A stretch of DNA of 64,000 nt from Strobilurus pachycystidiatus. Lineage: Eukaryota > Basidiomycota > Agaricomycetes > Agaricales > Physalacriaceae. The position numbers were made by a program, and so were the translations under genes. Within the stretch, counting starts at the first letter, position 1. Every line of letters begins with the position of its first letter. The notes beneath the pieces were generated by a model. It had not been told where the DNA came from. It did no database searches and saw only the letters and a list, made by a program, of their open reading frames with translations. The stretch covers positions 1,116,001 to 1,180,000 of the forward strand of contig JAHLMK010000009.1 in NCBI GenBank assembly GCA_019915135.1, given 5' to 3'. Below, piece by piece: positions 54,809-64,000 of this stretch.

Positions 54809-57431
54809 ATGGCCGCCTATTCCAAAACCACAGCCGCCGCGCGCCGCAAGGCCTCCGCTGCCTCCAGGCAACCTACACCTAACACCTCGCCCGACTCCAA
54901 GTCGACTGGCTCGACGAGCACCGGAGCGAAACCCACCAACGCCCCATCCACCCCACCCAACAAGCCCGCCATCCCCAAGGTCCCGTCAGGACAATCCAAG
55001 GCGGCGGAGCAGTCTGCGCCAGACGCGGACGATGACGATATAGAGATCCCCGATTCCAGCCCTGGAGATAACGAATCGCTCCTCGAAACCCAAAGCATCA
55101 TCGAGGAGAAAGAGGTTCATCCTTCCCCGAGTCACATAGACGCACACTGACCACATTCCAGGACAAAGAGGGCGGCAGGTCTCCTACTCCGCAAGCCGGA
55201 GCTGGAGGAGATCTTCCTGATCACGCGGCCCTCTCCCGTCAGCCATCCCTCGCTCCTTCCGCCGCCCCCTCCGCCCTCGAGGAGCAGGGCGAGGAAGAAC
55301 ATGACGACATCCCAATCTTGCGAGCAGTCGTGAAAGCCCACGAGAAGCTGATGGCACAACAGGCCAAAGAAGCTGAAGAGAGGAAGATCCGCCTCCAACA
55401 GGAAGAGGAAGACCGTCTCTTCGAAGAGGCGGAGAGACGCCGCCTTGCTAGAGAGAAAGCTCTGAAGGCCGACAAGGCCGTCGCGACGTCCCGTGAGTGC
55501 AACATCGACAATGAAGGCACAATCCGCTTATACATTAACAGCAACAAAGCAGGACAAGGGAAAAGGACGCGCGGACCAACCTGCGGCCCCAACCACCCCC
55601 TCCAAGCGCAACCAGCCCGCCAAGCCCGCCGCACCTGTTACCCCATCCAAACGCTCCTTCCAAGTCCACACGGAAGTTCTCGACCCTCAAGGAGAGGAAC
55701 TCCTCATGTCCCTCGACGCCGCCAAAGAAGTCTACGCTGCGGTGGACGAGAACGACACCCCTAGCTTCCCGAAAGTCTCAGACAAACAGGGAACAGCCAA
55801 GCGGCAGAGGCTCGAACTCAAGGCACAACCTGCCCTGGTCCGCAGCTTCGAACGGACTAAGCCTCAGAACAGCTCGTCCCAAGCCCCGCCACCGATCATC
55901 GAAGACCCCCGTCCCTCTGCCTCGAGACGCCCAGCAGGCAACGTGGTAATGGGTGCACCATCGGCGACCAACGACCAACCCATGAAACGCCCGATCTACC
56001 AGCTTCCGAGCTGTAAGCCCCATCTATCTGAAAGGATCTTACACTGATAAACCCCACAGTCACTCGCACCAGACCCGCGGCTCAGCCCGCCGTGCCCTCG
56101 CGCCCAGGCATTCTGAATGACGCGACTCCCACCTATGTCAACCCGTTCGCTCACAGAGACGAGAACCGGTGGAGGATCCTCGAAGATCAGGATGAGGAGA
56201 TGGCTTACATTGAGGATGAGGAGGAAGACGAGAGAGTCCCCTTCAACGAAGCATACACCGGCAGGACCAATGCCGACGCTCTGCGCCCGCTAATCAGAGG
56301 GAGAGCAGACGTAACAACCGCCCCCAACACGGACGAACTAACTCGCTTTGCCATCATCCCCCCTCCCGAGTACGGCCACTTCCCCATCGAGATCGACCCA
56401 GAATCGATCTTCGCGAACCAGTCGCCGCGTCAGCTCGAAGACTTCTCCTCTCTGGACGATCCGAACAACCTTCTCGTTCAGTGCATTGGTCGTCCTCACC
56501 TGGCGAAGCCCCACCCCCAAGTCCAAGCCCTCGGCACATTCTTCGAGACTCTCTTTGGGTACCACTGCGATCACATCCAGGTGGCACCCCCCATTGCCGC
56601 GGGGCCGACGCCCAAACCCACCAGCCCCCCCCACCACTTCATCGTGACGGGACAAACAGAACGAGAGAAAGCTATCCTTCTACAGAATAACGGTGTCTGG
56701 CTGACGACGCATGAAAACTTCGCTTTCGCCGACCCCACCAATATCATCCCGCGCCATCTCTGCAATCTAGAGGGCTTCACCGTCGGCCCGGAGGACCACG
56801 AAAAGGTTCGGGATGCGATTGTCAACGCCTACGCCTCCAGCCGAGAACTCGTCTCCTTCATCGAAAACAACCACGACGGGGAACACACCGCAGCCAGCAA
56901 TCGGCAGGCAGTCCACGACTTCCTTGAATCGATCGACGTCACCCCGATGTACCAGGCGGCGCCGGGGGGGAAGCAAGGTGATTACATCTGGGTGACCTAC
57001 GCAGACAAGATCAGCGACAGTCTCGACACTCACTGCGCCCTCCGCGACATCTGCAAAGGCGTCACCATCACAGTAAGCATGACACTAATACATGAACACC
57101 AACATCTGATCAACTTTGTCGCTAGCTGTTCATGGCGATCGGCGGACAAAGGAAGCCGGTCATGGAAGACTACTACTGCCGGAACTGTCGCGGACGCGAA
57201 CACCCCTCGGGACTCTGCCCAGTCACTCGCGTACCAGGATACATTGACCATCAACTCGCATCGAAGCCTCCACGCCCGCGCCAACAGCCGCCTCGAGCGC
57301 GCCCCAACCAGCGCCGACTGAACCCGTATGCGGGACAGCCAGTTGCGCAGAGCCAACCCCAACGCCAACAGCGTCAAGGACGCCGTCCGGAACGGGAACA
57401 GCCTGCTGGGCGTCGTCAGGCCTGGGAGTAA
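54809..57431 (+). CDS. LINE ORF1: gag-like protein with zinc knuckle, spliced
   Basis: The start is taken at ATG 54809 (MAAYSKTTAAARRKASAASR); an in-frame ATG at 54632 is possible. Exons 54809-55114, 55162-55492, 55542-56012, 56060-57072 and 57126-57431 join in phase through four GT-AG introns of 47-53 nt. The protein has a Ser/Thr/Pro-rich N-terminus, a glutamate/arginine-rich coiled coil, an acidic patch (EDQDEEMAYIEDEEEDER) and a gag-type domain. A CCHC knuckle (YYCRNCRGREHPSGLCP) and a basic tail follow the last intron. It should bind the element RNA and form the particle with ORF2. Frame continuity is retained only if the introns are removed. Confidence 0.75.
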
Positions 57432-57873
57432 GCCGGAGCGCGAGCTAAATTATCGGACAGGAGACCACGCAGCCCAACACTCCCTCACCTCATTCTCACC
57501 GCTTAATTTAGCCAGCTGAGGCCGCGCTCCACACACTCCCTCACATCAGTCTCCCCCCGCCTTGGAAATCATTGGCACCTTTCAATACGCATTGCACAAT
57601 TACTTAGCTGTACCCGGTTATTTAACATCTCTATCACTACGCTCCCAGAACGCATACAGAAGCCTACCGTACCCTGTATTTATACTTTCGCATGCTGCAA
57701 TATCATCCTGTCCTCCGCTTTTGGTCCTAGTGAGAGAATGATGCGACAATCGAAGACTAAGGACCCCCCGGGCGGTACGGGTCCATACCGCTCTCCGACG
57801 GAAGAAGGAGAGGAAACTCACTTCCCTGTGTGTAGTTGGTTGAAGCACACAGTATAAGACCACCGATGGTAAC
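57432..57873. other. Spacer between LINE ORF1 and ORF2
   Basis: About 440 nt with no ORF of note. The minus-strand ORF in this area overlaps the ORF2 start and has no motif, so it is treated as a shadow. Confidence 0.5.
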
Positions 57874-60800
57874 ATGATATACGAATATACACTGTTGCCA
57901 AAAATGGCGACCTCCAGCGCTGGTACCGGCTTATGCCTTCCCTCGTCAGGAGGAGACACAAGCCTACCCATCGGTGATGTCTCTGATGACGGTCGAGGGA
58001 GGATGGATGATGGGAACCCTGCCTCCTCTACACAGGTCAGAGGAAACGAAGACCGTCCAAGGTATCACCTTCGTTCGAGGGTGAACCGGACGACGGGACA
58101 AGTGCCCTCTGATCCGAACCCAAACGGCGAACCCGCCGACCGCATCAACTCAGACCCCAGCCACAACACACAACCACACACTAGTGAAGGCAGTTACACC
58201 CAGAACAGACCCAGGAACGACGGAACCCAAGGAGACCCTCATAGGGACACTCAGAACCACTCAGATCGAGACTGGAACGAATTCGACTTTGATTTTGACA
58301 TCAGAACTAACCAACAGAGCGATAATGAAAGTGACGATGAAGACTACACCCCAACGGGACAACCCAACAGACGAACGAGACGGCAAGCTACCCAAGAGGA
58401 CCGCCTGAAGAAGAAAAGGAAGAATAAAACCAAGAGCTATATCAAAGTGGCTTCATTCAACATGAAAGGCCGAGGGGGACAAGATAATAACATATCAAGC
58501 AGCAAATGGACCACGCTAATGCTACTAAGACGTCGTCTCAAATTAGGGATACTACTCATACAAGAAGCGCACCTCCCCGAAGGCGACTTCCTGGAAAAAC
58601 TTAGGGAGAAGTACGGCAAATTTATGGATATCCACGTCTCTGCGCTACCGGGGGACGAAGCGACGAAGGCCGCCGGCGTAGCAGTGGTAGTGAACAAAGA
58701 ACTGGGCATAACGACCAAATCAATCCATGAAATAATCCCCGGACGAGCACTTACAGTGAAAACCATCTGGAGAGGTATGACTCTCACCTCAACGGCCGCA
58801 TACGCCCCAAACGATCCGAAAGAGAATGCTGAATTCTGGACAAACCTAAGAACAGAGTGCGTAGTGAGGAATCTCCCCGCACCAAACATAATAGGCACAG
58901 ACGCGAACGTAGTAGAAGAGGCCCTCGACAGAATGCCACCCCACGAAGATGACGCCCGACCGGTCGAAGCTCTACGCGACCTGAAACGGGTCTTCAACCT
59001 CCACGATGGGTGGCGGAGCACGAACCCGAAATTGAAAGCATACACGTACCAACAGGGAGGGGTACAATCACGTTTAGACCGAATATACACAACACCGGAT
59101 GTCCTAGCTGCAGCAAGGGCTTGGGAGATTGAAAAAATGCCCAGCAACTTATCAGACCATGACATGGTGACAGTGGAGATTACGAACCCCGAAATGCCGA
59201 ATCTCGGAAACGGAAGATGGACCTGCCCTCACCACATCCTGGACAACCGACGGTTCCTCCAGACGGTTGAGAAGGAGGGGACCGCAGATCTAGCAAAAAT
59301 AGAAAGCCGGATGCTACAGAAGCCGAAAGATCGGGAAGTACAGGAAATATATGAGGCCTGGAAAGTACGAACAGTGAAGTCGGCCAAATCCATTGCGGCA
59401 CAGACTCACCCAAAGAGAGAAGAAGCTATGAAGAGGCTGGAAGAAAGGCTCACCACGATAGCAAATACAGATGACTACAACGGTGATGTCGAACGTCAGC
59501 AGCGGGATCTCGCCGAGACCAACGAATACATCCGTCAGATGAAGGCTGACAGACTGGAAGATGACCGACTTATCGCAGCAGCAAACTTCACGCTCTTTGG
59601 GGAAACAAATAGCAAGTACTGGACGGCGATAAACAACCCAAGACGCCCACGCGACACAATCATGGAACTAGCGGTTCCCGGATCGAACCCCAGGAGGTAC
59701 GAGAGACACTCGAAAAGAATGGCGAAAACAGGCCGTGACTATCACGATGAACAGCAGTCCAAAGACCGAGAACCAGATAAGGAGAAGAAGCAGACAACCA
59801 CGGACGAACTGCTTGAGCGTCTGAAGACCAAACTAGGAGAGAGCAACAAGGAAAAACTCGCCTTGAAGCTGACCGAGGAACAGATACGGTTAGCGTTGAA
59901 GAGGGCAAAAAATCAATCTGCGGCCGGCCTGGACGGCCTCCCATATGAATTTTGGAAGAAATTGGAACGCCGCTTCGAAGACAAGAAGAAATTAGGGCAA
60001 AACGGCTTTGATGTCATCCGACTACTCACCTTAGTCTTCAACAATATAGAGGAAAATGGGCTAGTAGAAGGATCCAACTTCTTAGAGGGATGGATGTGCC
60101 CCATCTTCAAAAAGAAAGACGTCCGAGAGATCGCGAACTACCGACCAATTACTCTACTAAACACAGACTACAAAATATTCACGAAGGCACTCTCGGTTAA
60201 GCTAGCAGAAGAAGCGCCGGGAATCATAAACGATGACCAGACAGGTTTCGTGAAGGGAAGGAGCATATTCGACTCAATTAAACTCACAAACCTGGTCCCC
60301 TCATACGCGGAGGCAGCCGAACTAAACGGCGTGATTGTCGCCCTGGACCAAGAAAAGGCATACGATAAGATAGATCATGAGTACCTCTGGCAAACACTAC
60401 ATGCGTTCAATCTACCAGAGAGCTTTATCAATACGGTCAAAACACTCTATTCGGACGCATATACCACAGTCATCATCAACGGGGAGAAGAGCACCCCATT
60501 CCAAGTTACCAGAGGGGTCCGACAGGGCAACCCTCTCTCTTGCCTCCTCTTCGACCTCGCCATTGAGCCCCTAGCCGAAGCCATACGCTCATCCACCTTA
60601 CAGGGTTATAAGGTACCCGGAGTCCACAGAACCTTGAAGCTCACACTCTTCGCAGATGACACAACAGTCTATCTATCAGAGAATGATAAATTCAGTGACC
60701 TTCAGGACATACTGACACGATGGTGCATGGCAGCGGGAGCGAAATTCAACATCAAAAAAACTGTAGTTATTCCAATAGGCACCGAGGAGTACAGACGACA

Positions 60801-62445
60801 AGTCATACTAACAAGAAAGATGAACGAAAATCACGACCCCATACCAGAGGGTACTGAGATAGCGGAAGACGAAACAACAACAAGGTCTCTAGGTAGCCGA
60901 ATGGGGAACCACTTCAACGCGGAGAGTATCTGGACGACAAACATTGAGAAAGTACAAGCAAGATTGACACAGTGGAATAAGAGCCATCCGACGATGGACG
61001 GACGGGTACAAATAAACCGAATGTTCCAGGGAGGAATCACTCAATTCCTCACGGCCGCGCAGGGAATGCCGGACCCGGTGAGAAAACAACTAGAGAAACT
61101 AGCCCGCACCTTCGTATGGGACTCGGAATCGACACCCACGGTCAACATGCCAACGCTGACGCAGCCCATCGAGAATGGAGGAAAGAACATGCTAGACCTG
61201 ACAGCGAGAAATGAGGCTATTGCCCTGGTTCACCTGAAGAACTACCTGAGACTGGATGACGATCGCCCAACCTGGGCTTTCTTTGCGGATTGGATCCTGC
61301 AAGACGCTGTAGCAAACAGCAGTAAGAAGAAGTACGAGGATGGGACCCGCCTGAACACGTACCTGCAAACATGGAACACCGGGAAAAATAAGAAGGACCT
61401 CCCGAGAGATATAGAGGAGATGCTGCGAGTCGGCCGTAAGTATAACGTTCACCCCGAGGCCTTGCACCCGACCATGGAGGTGATACTAGAGATCCCTATC
61501 TGGCACCACTTTGCCTTTAAAGGCAAGAGACAGTACAGCAATCAACCCGTTAGTAGATGCTTGAGACACACGCACCATGTGATAACCGTGAGGGACGCAT
61601 ACAACATTGACACTAAATACAAGAGGCAACACCAAGCCCACCACGATCACCCGGATTGCGAGTGCAGGAGCTGTGACGACGACAGAAGGCAGCTAGGATG
61701 CCCTTACCCGAATCGCTGCGCGAAACAAGCCCGACGTCTACTTCAGGACCTCAGCCCGGAATGGAATCCCCTGCAACAGCAACAGGGAGAAGGGACCGGC
61801 GCCGCGAACCCGGACGGACAAGAGGAGGAACCGCCGAATGAAAAGGTAGCCTTCGACGGCGCCTACCCAACGAGGAGAGTAAGAGATGTGTTCCGACTTT
61901 TCGGGAATCCCACCCCACGTCTAGGAAAAGTTCAAACAGAAGTGGATACGCCACCGAGAAGAGCAATAGAACGGACGACAAGAAGCACACAGCACACCTC
62001 GAGGGGAGGACAAGAGCCAGCTCAGCCCGACCTAACAATATGCATAGTGTCGACCTCGAAGAATGAGAACGAAAGCGAGGAGGTAGTAGGCGTAGGAACG
62101 GGATGCGACAAGGATGAATCACTAAACATTAAGCTCCCCCTCCCAACAGAGTGGCAAACAAACCACGCAGGCGAAGTAGCGGCTGCCCTACATATAGTCA
62201 AGAAAGCCCCAAGAAATGTCAAAATGACACTCATTACGCGTACATCCAAGATACGAGACGCTGTGACAGAAAAGCTCGAAAAGAACGAGTCAGAAAACTG
62301 GCAGGGAGTGAAGGAAGTAAAACTATACAAAGCCCTTGTTGCCGAACTCGCCAGCGAACAGCGAAGACATTCTTCCGGACGCCGGACCTGGAAATACATG
62401 GAGACCAAATGGAGCGAGCCGCACAAAGAGCGAGAGAAGCGTTAA
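57874..62445 (+). CDS. LINE ORF2: endonuclease-reverse transcriptase polyprotein
   Basis: A 1523-aa frame; the start may be 57904 (MATSSAGTGLCLPSSGG). Residues about 189-432 are an apurinic-type endonuclease (SFNMKG, LIQEAHLP, GTDANVVEE, SRLDRIY, SDHDMV). Residues about 655-1000 are the RT with LDQEKAYDKIDH, QGNPLSCLLFDLA and LFADDTTVYLS. A Cys-rich finger (CECRSC...GCPYPNRC) lies near 1262-1290. The end (from about 1386) occupies the RNase H position but lacks the usual acidic signatures (ICIVSTSKNENES; ITRTSKIRD). The frame ends at 62445 while family-typical coding continues one frame behind. It nicks target DNA and copies element RNA. Confidence 0.9.
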   Translation: MIYEYTLLPKMATSSAGTGLCLPSSGGDTSLPIGDVSDDGRGRMDDGNPASSTQVRGNEDRPRYHLRSRVNRTTGQVPSDPNPNGEPADRINSDPSHNTQPHTSEGSYTQNRPRNDGTQGDPHRDTQNHSDRDWNEFDFDFDIRTNQQSDNESDDEDYTPTGQPNRRTRRQATQEDRLKKKRKNKTKSYIKVASFNMKGRGGQDNNISSSKWTTLMLLRRRLKLGILLIQEAHLPEGDFLEKLREKYGKFMDIHVSALPGDEATKAAGVAVVVNKELGITTKSIHEIIPGRALTVKTIWRGMTLTSTAAYAPNDPKENAEFWTNLRTECVVRNLPAPNIIGTDANVVEEALDRMPPHEDDARPVEALRDLKRVFNLHDGWRSTNPKLKAYTYQQGGVQSRLDRIYTTPDVLAAARAWEIEKMPSNLSDHDMVTVEITNPEMPNLGNGRWTCPHHILDNRRFLQTVEKEGTADLAKIESRMLQKPKDREVQEIYEAWKVRTVKSAKSIAAQTHPKREEAMKRLEERLTTIANTDDYNGDVERQQRDLAETNEYIRQMKADRLEDDRLIAAANFTLFGETNSKYWTAINNPRRPRDTIMELAVPGSNPRRYERHSKRMAKTGRDYHDEQQSKDREPDKEKKQTTTDELLERLKTKLGESNKEKLALKLTEEQIRLALKRAKNQSAAGLDGLPYEFWKKLERRFEDKKKLGQNGFDVIRLLTLVFNNIEENGLVEGSNFLEGWMCPIFKKKDVREIANYRPITLLNTDYKIFTKALSVKLAEEAPGIINDDQTGFVKGRSIFDSIKLTNLVPSYAEAAELNGVIVALDQEKAYDKIDHEYLWQTLHAFNLPESFINTVKTLYSDAYTTVIINGEKSTPFQVTRGVRQGNPLSCLLFDLAIEPLAEAIRSSTLQGYKVPGVHRTLKLTLFADDTTVYLSENDKFSDLQDILTRWCMAAGAKFNIKKTVVIPIGTEEYRRQVILTRKMNENHDPIPEGTEIAEDETTTRSLGSRMGNHFNAESIWTTNIEKVQARLTQWNKSHPTMDGRVQINRMFQGGITQFLTAAQGMPDPVRKQLEKLARTFVWDSESTPTVNMPTLTQPIENGGKNMLDLTARNEAIALVHLKNYLRLDDDRPTWAFFADWILQDAVANSSKKKYEDGTRLNTYLQTWNTGKNKKDLPRDIEEMLRVGRKYNVHPEALHPTMEVILEIPIWHHFAFKGKRQYSNQPVSRCLRHTHHVITVRDAYNIDTKYKRQHQAHHDHPDCECRSCDDDRRQLGCPYPNRCAKQARRLLQDLSPEWNPLQQQQGEGTGAANPDGQEEEPPNEKVAFDGAYPTRRVRDVFRLFGNPTPRLGKVQTEVDTPPRRAIERTTRSTQHTSRGGQEPAQPDLTICIVSTSKNENESEEVVGVGTGCDKDESLNIKLPLPTEWQTNHAGEVAAALHIVKKAPRNVKMTLITRTSKIRDAVTEKLEKNESENWQGVKEVKLYKALVAELASEQRRHSSGRRTWKYMETKWSEPHKEREKR

Positions 62446-63320
62446 ACATGCCACCGCGGAAACTCGATACTTCCATCGAGCCAGTAGCAGACCAATCCGG
62501 GGTACGACTAAGCAACCTAACACAAGCGTCAGCGTATCGCCATATTAAACAGAAGAACCGACCGGAAATACGACGAGCAGCACTCATACGGCTAGACGAA
62601 GCGAGATGGTCGGTCAAAGACTCGGAAGGCTATCTGCCACGAGACGAACACCTCTGGAAAGCCATAAGACACGTCGACCTCAGCAAAAAAGTGAAGAACT
62701 TTTTCTGGAAGATAATGCAAGGCGCTTACAAGCTTGGAAATTACTGGGAAGGAAAAGAAGGATATGAGAATAGAGTGCTCTGCCCGAACTGCGGGGAGGT
62801 AGAGACAATGGACCATATACTGCTCGAATGCGAAATACCCGGGCAAAAGACAATCTGGAAACTGACCAGAGCCCTCTTGGAGAAAAAAGGCATTGAATGG
62901 CCTAGAGAAATGAACGTCGGGACCATCCTTACAGGCGCCCTCCGCCGGAACATGACAGCGGAAAAGAAAAGACGCCGGGGTGCAGATCGGCTACTCACAC
63001 TGATGATCGGAGAGTCGGCCCGACTCATATGGGTCATACGATGCGACAGACGCATAGAACGAAAAGACGACCCGGAAAAGTGGCTCCCAGAAAGAGCAAT
63101 TCATAACAGATGGGTGACGATGGTAAATTCCATCCTGACACTAGACTATGTGATAGCAAAACGTTTCCGGAATAAGCGTATCACACCAAAACTGGTAGCA
63201 GAAACATGGAGCTCAACCCTCAAAGACGAAGGCTCCTTACATGAAGATTGGCTCGACTCCAACAGAGTCAAACAGTCCGAGGTTTTAGTGAGTACGGAGG
63301 GGGCACGCGGTGGCGCGTGA
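62388..63320 (+). CDS. LINE ORF2 C-terminal part in the -1 frame
   Basis: The frame open from 62151 to 63320 overlaps the end of the main ORF2. From about 62388 it gives sequence that belongs to the C-terminus of the same polyprotein: HGDQMERAAQRAREAL, VRLSNLTQASAYRHIKQKNR, DLSKKVKNFFWKIMQGAYKL, then the zinc finger CPNCGEVETMDHILLEC and ARLIWVIRCDRR. It has no start of its own in the expected place. A shift between about 62385 and 62445 (deletion or frameshifting) would be needed to make one protein. The domain probably binds the 3' end of the element RNA. Confidence 0.75.
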   Translation: MEIHGDQMERAAQRAREALNMPPRKLDTSIEPVADQSGVRLSNLTQASAYRHIKQKNRPEIRRAALIRLDEARWSVKDSEGYLPRDEHLWKAIRHVDLSKKVKNFFWKIMQGAYKLGNYWEGKEGYENRVLCPNCGEVETMDHILLECEIPGQKTIWKLTRALLEKKGIEWPREMNVGTILTGALRRNMTAEKKRRRGADRLLTLMIGESARLIWVIRCDRRIERKDDPEKWLPERAIHNRWVTMVNSILTLDYVIAKRFRNKRITPKLVAETWSSTLKDEGSLHEDWLDSNRVKQSEVLVSTEGARGGA

Positions 63321-63348
63321 TCAATAACTTCCCTCCGAGTCTCACATT

Positions 63349-63366
63349 ACCCGCTAAAGCGGGTGT
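63349..63366 (+). other. LINE 3' UTR hairpin
   Basis: ACCCGCTAAAGCGGGT forms a 7-bp stem with a 2-nt loop about 30 nt after the ORF2 stop. In LINEs a 3' structure can be recognised by the reverse transcriptase; that role here is inference. Confidence 0.45.
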
Positions 63367-63411
63367 ACATCAGTGTATTTCCTCGGCGGCGAAGAGGGGC
63401 AAGTTACAATT

Positions 63412-63998
63412 TGTCCTTGAATAACTATACTTATCTCAAGATTTAATATTAGATGTTCATATGCATATACTGAGAATGTAATTATAGGTATAGATTTCTG
63501 TAGAACATATATTGTTTTACATCCTCTGACTTGACATGCTCGACATGGTGTCTCTATTGGACGAGCCATGTTATTAGTTACATACTCTTGTATTGATGAG
63601 TATTCAATTCCTATCCAAAATGTTGCATCACCATTGGTGAATCTCAAATTATCATGATTATTTTCACATTGCTGGATCCCTTGTATTGAATCATCCATGT
63701 ATAAAAGGATGATATCAATTATATTTTCAATTGTTGCTTGAGCTCCCAAACGGAAATTTCTTGGTTCTTGTGCAATCAAATTGATTCGAAACTCATTTCT
63801 AACGTTATCAATACCTATATTTGATGTTCGAGTCTCTCTTTCAAACATTTGTTCCAATACATTGATATTATTCAATTTTATATGTTCTTGCTCATTTGTA
63901 AAAAAAATCAGGATTTTGTCGCCATAGACTGAATATAATAAATATAATACTGTCATAAGAGCAACTATTGTTCTGCCACTTGGGACCATATGATGCAT
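63412..63998 (-). pseudogene. N-terminal part of a peptidase C19-like hypothetical protein
   Basis: The minus-strand frame starts at or beyond 63998 (MHHMVPSGRTIVALMTVLYL) and is AT-rich. It contains ENNHDNLRFTNGDATFWIGI, a Cys pair (CRACQVRGC) and a hydrophobic strand (SIPIITFSVYAYEHL). It then ends in LINE 3' sequence from about 63412, so the last 20 residues of the raw ORF are not native. The pattern, a Cys pair followed by a PIITF-type strand, resembles a recurrent agaricomycete family with a ubiquitin-hydrolase fold, recalled from memory. The 5' end may extend past the window. The C-terminal part is at 52787-52955. Confidence 0.45.
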
Positions 63999-64000
63999 TT

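Larger units (their letters stand above)
52956..63412 (+). mobile_element. Near full-length Tad1-like LINE (about 10.4 kb)
   Basis: The block is GC-rich against AT-rich flanks. It holds a 5' region, a gag-like ORF (53203-54084), a spliced ORF1 with a zinc knuckle, ORF2 with endonuclease, reverse transcriptase, Cys-rich finger and a degenerate RNase H, and a 3' hairpin (ACCCGCTAAAGCGGGT). No LTRs and no poly(A) tail were seen. The exact ends are inferred from the composition change and from the gene halves on each side. Confidence 0.75.

Noticed and set aside
57618..57971. Minus-strand ORF of 117 aa upstream of LINE ORF2
   Set aside because: No motif, and it overlaps the ORF2 start inside a plus-strand element.
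62151..62445. Programmed -1 frameshift in ORF2 stated as fact
   Set aside because: No clear slippery heptamer plus structure was identified; a simple indel explains the data as well.
63354..63411. C-terminus of the 63998 ORF as native protein
   Set aside because: These codons fall in GC-rich LINE 3' sequence containing the hairpin.

Overview
The window reads as accessory DNA from a filamentous basidiomycete, most likely a mushroom-forming agaricomycete. The evidence is short GT-AG introns of about 45-60 nt, no bacterial-style operons, and a set of transposons typical of such genomes (Ngaro-like and Tad1-like retroelements, KDZ, hAT, mariner and Ty3/gypsy elements). The species cannot be read from the sequence. 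No rRNA, tRNA or CRISPR array was seen and almost no ordinary host gene is evident. Family calls come from motif recognition, not from database searches.

Layout. 0.4-7.3 kb: a fold-back repeat, one multi-exon hypothetical gene with an in-frame stop, a decayed LTR with a small ORF, and two small minus-strand genes among ACTCG-rich repeats. 7.9-12.5 kb: the 5' LTR and broken gag of a minus-strand gypsy element, split by two later solo LTRs with target-site duplications (TSDs) GAGAT and CCGC. 12.6-19.8 kb: a large transposase-like gene between two small genes. Its middle third has been flipped between two inverted 440-bp MITEs whose 8-bp TSDs are exchanged. 20.4-27.2 kb: another solo LTR, a mariner-type transposase pseudogene, a decayed Pro/Tyr-rich gene and a truncated LINE. 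27.2-36.8 kb: a complete minus-strand Ngaro-like tyrosine-recombinase retroelement with split direct repeats and a nested, well-preserved hAT transposon. 36.8-49.4 kb: AT-rich, gene-poor DNA with a second copy of the 1.7-kb LTR-like element, inverted repeats, and exon relics. 49.4-52.0 kb: a KDZ transposase pseudogene. 53.0-63.4 kb: a near full-length Tad1-like LINE inserted in a gene of a peptidase C19-like family, whose two halves lie on either side of it.

The elements are nested in layers, and TSDs allow the order of events to be read at several sites. The strongest observations are the MITE-mediated inversion (14.88-17.30 kb), the split-direct-repeat Ngaro element with its hAT insertion, and a LINE whose ORF1 seems to carry four spliceosomal introns and is preceded by a second, diverged gag-like ORF. 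Most coding regions carry nonsense or frameshift lesions. Those judged best preserved are the hAT transposase and the LINE ORF1, the 5' ORF and most of ORF2.
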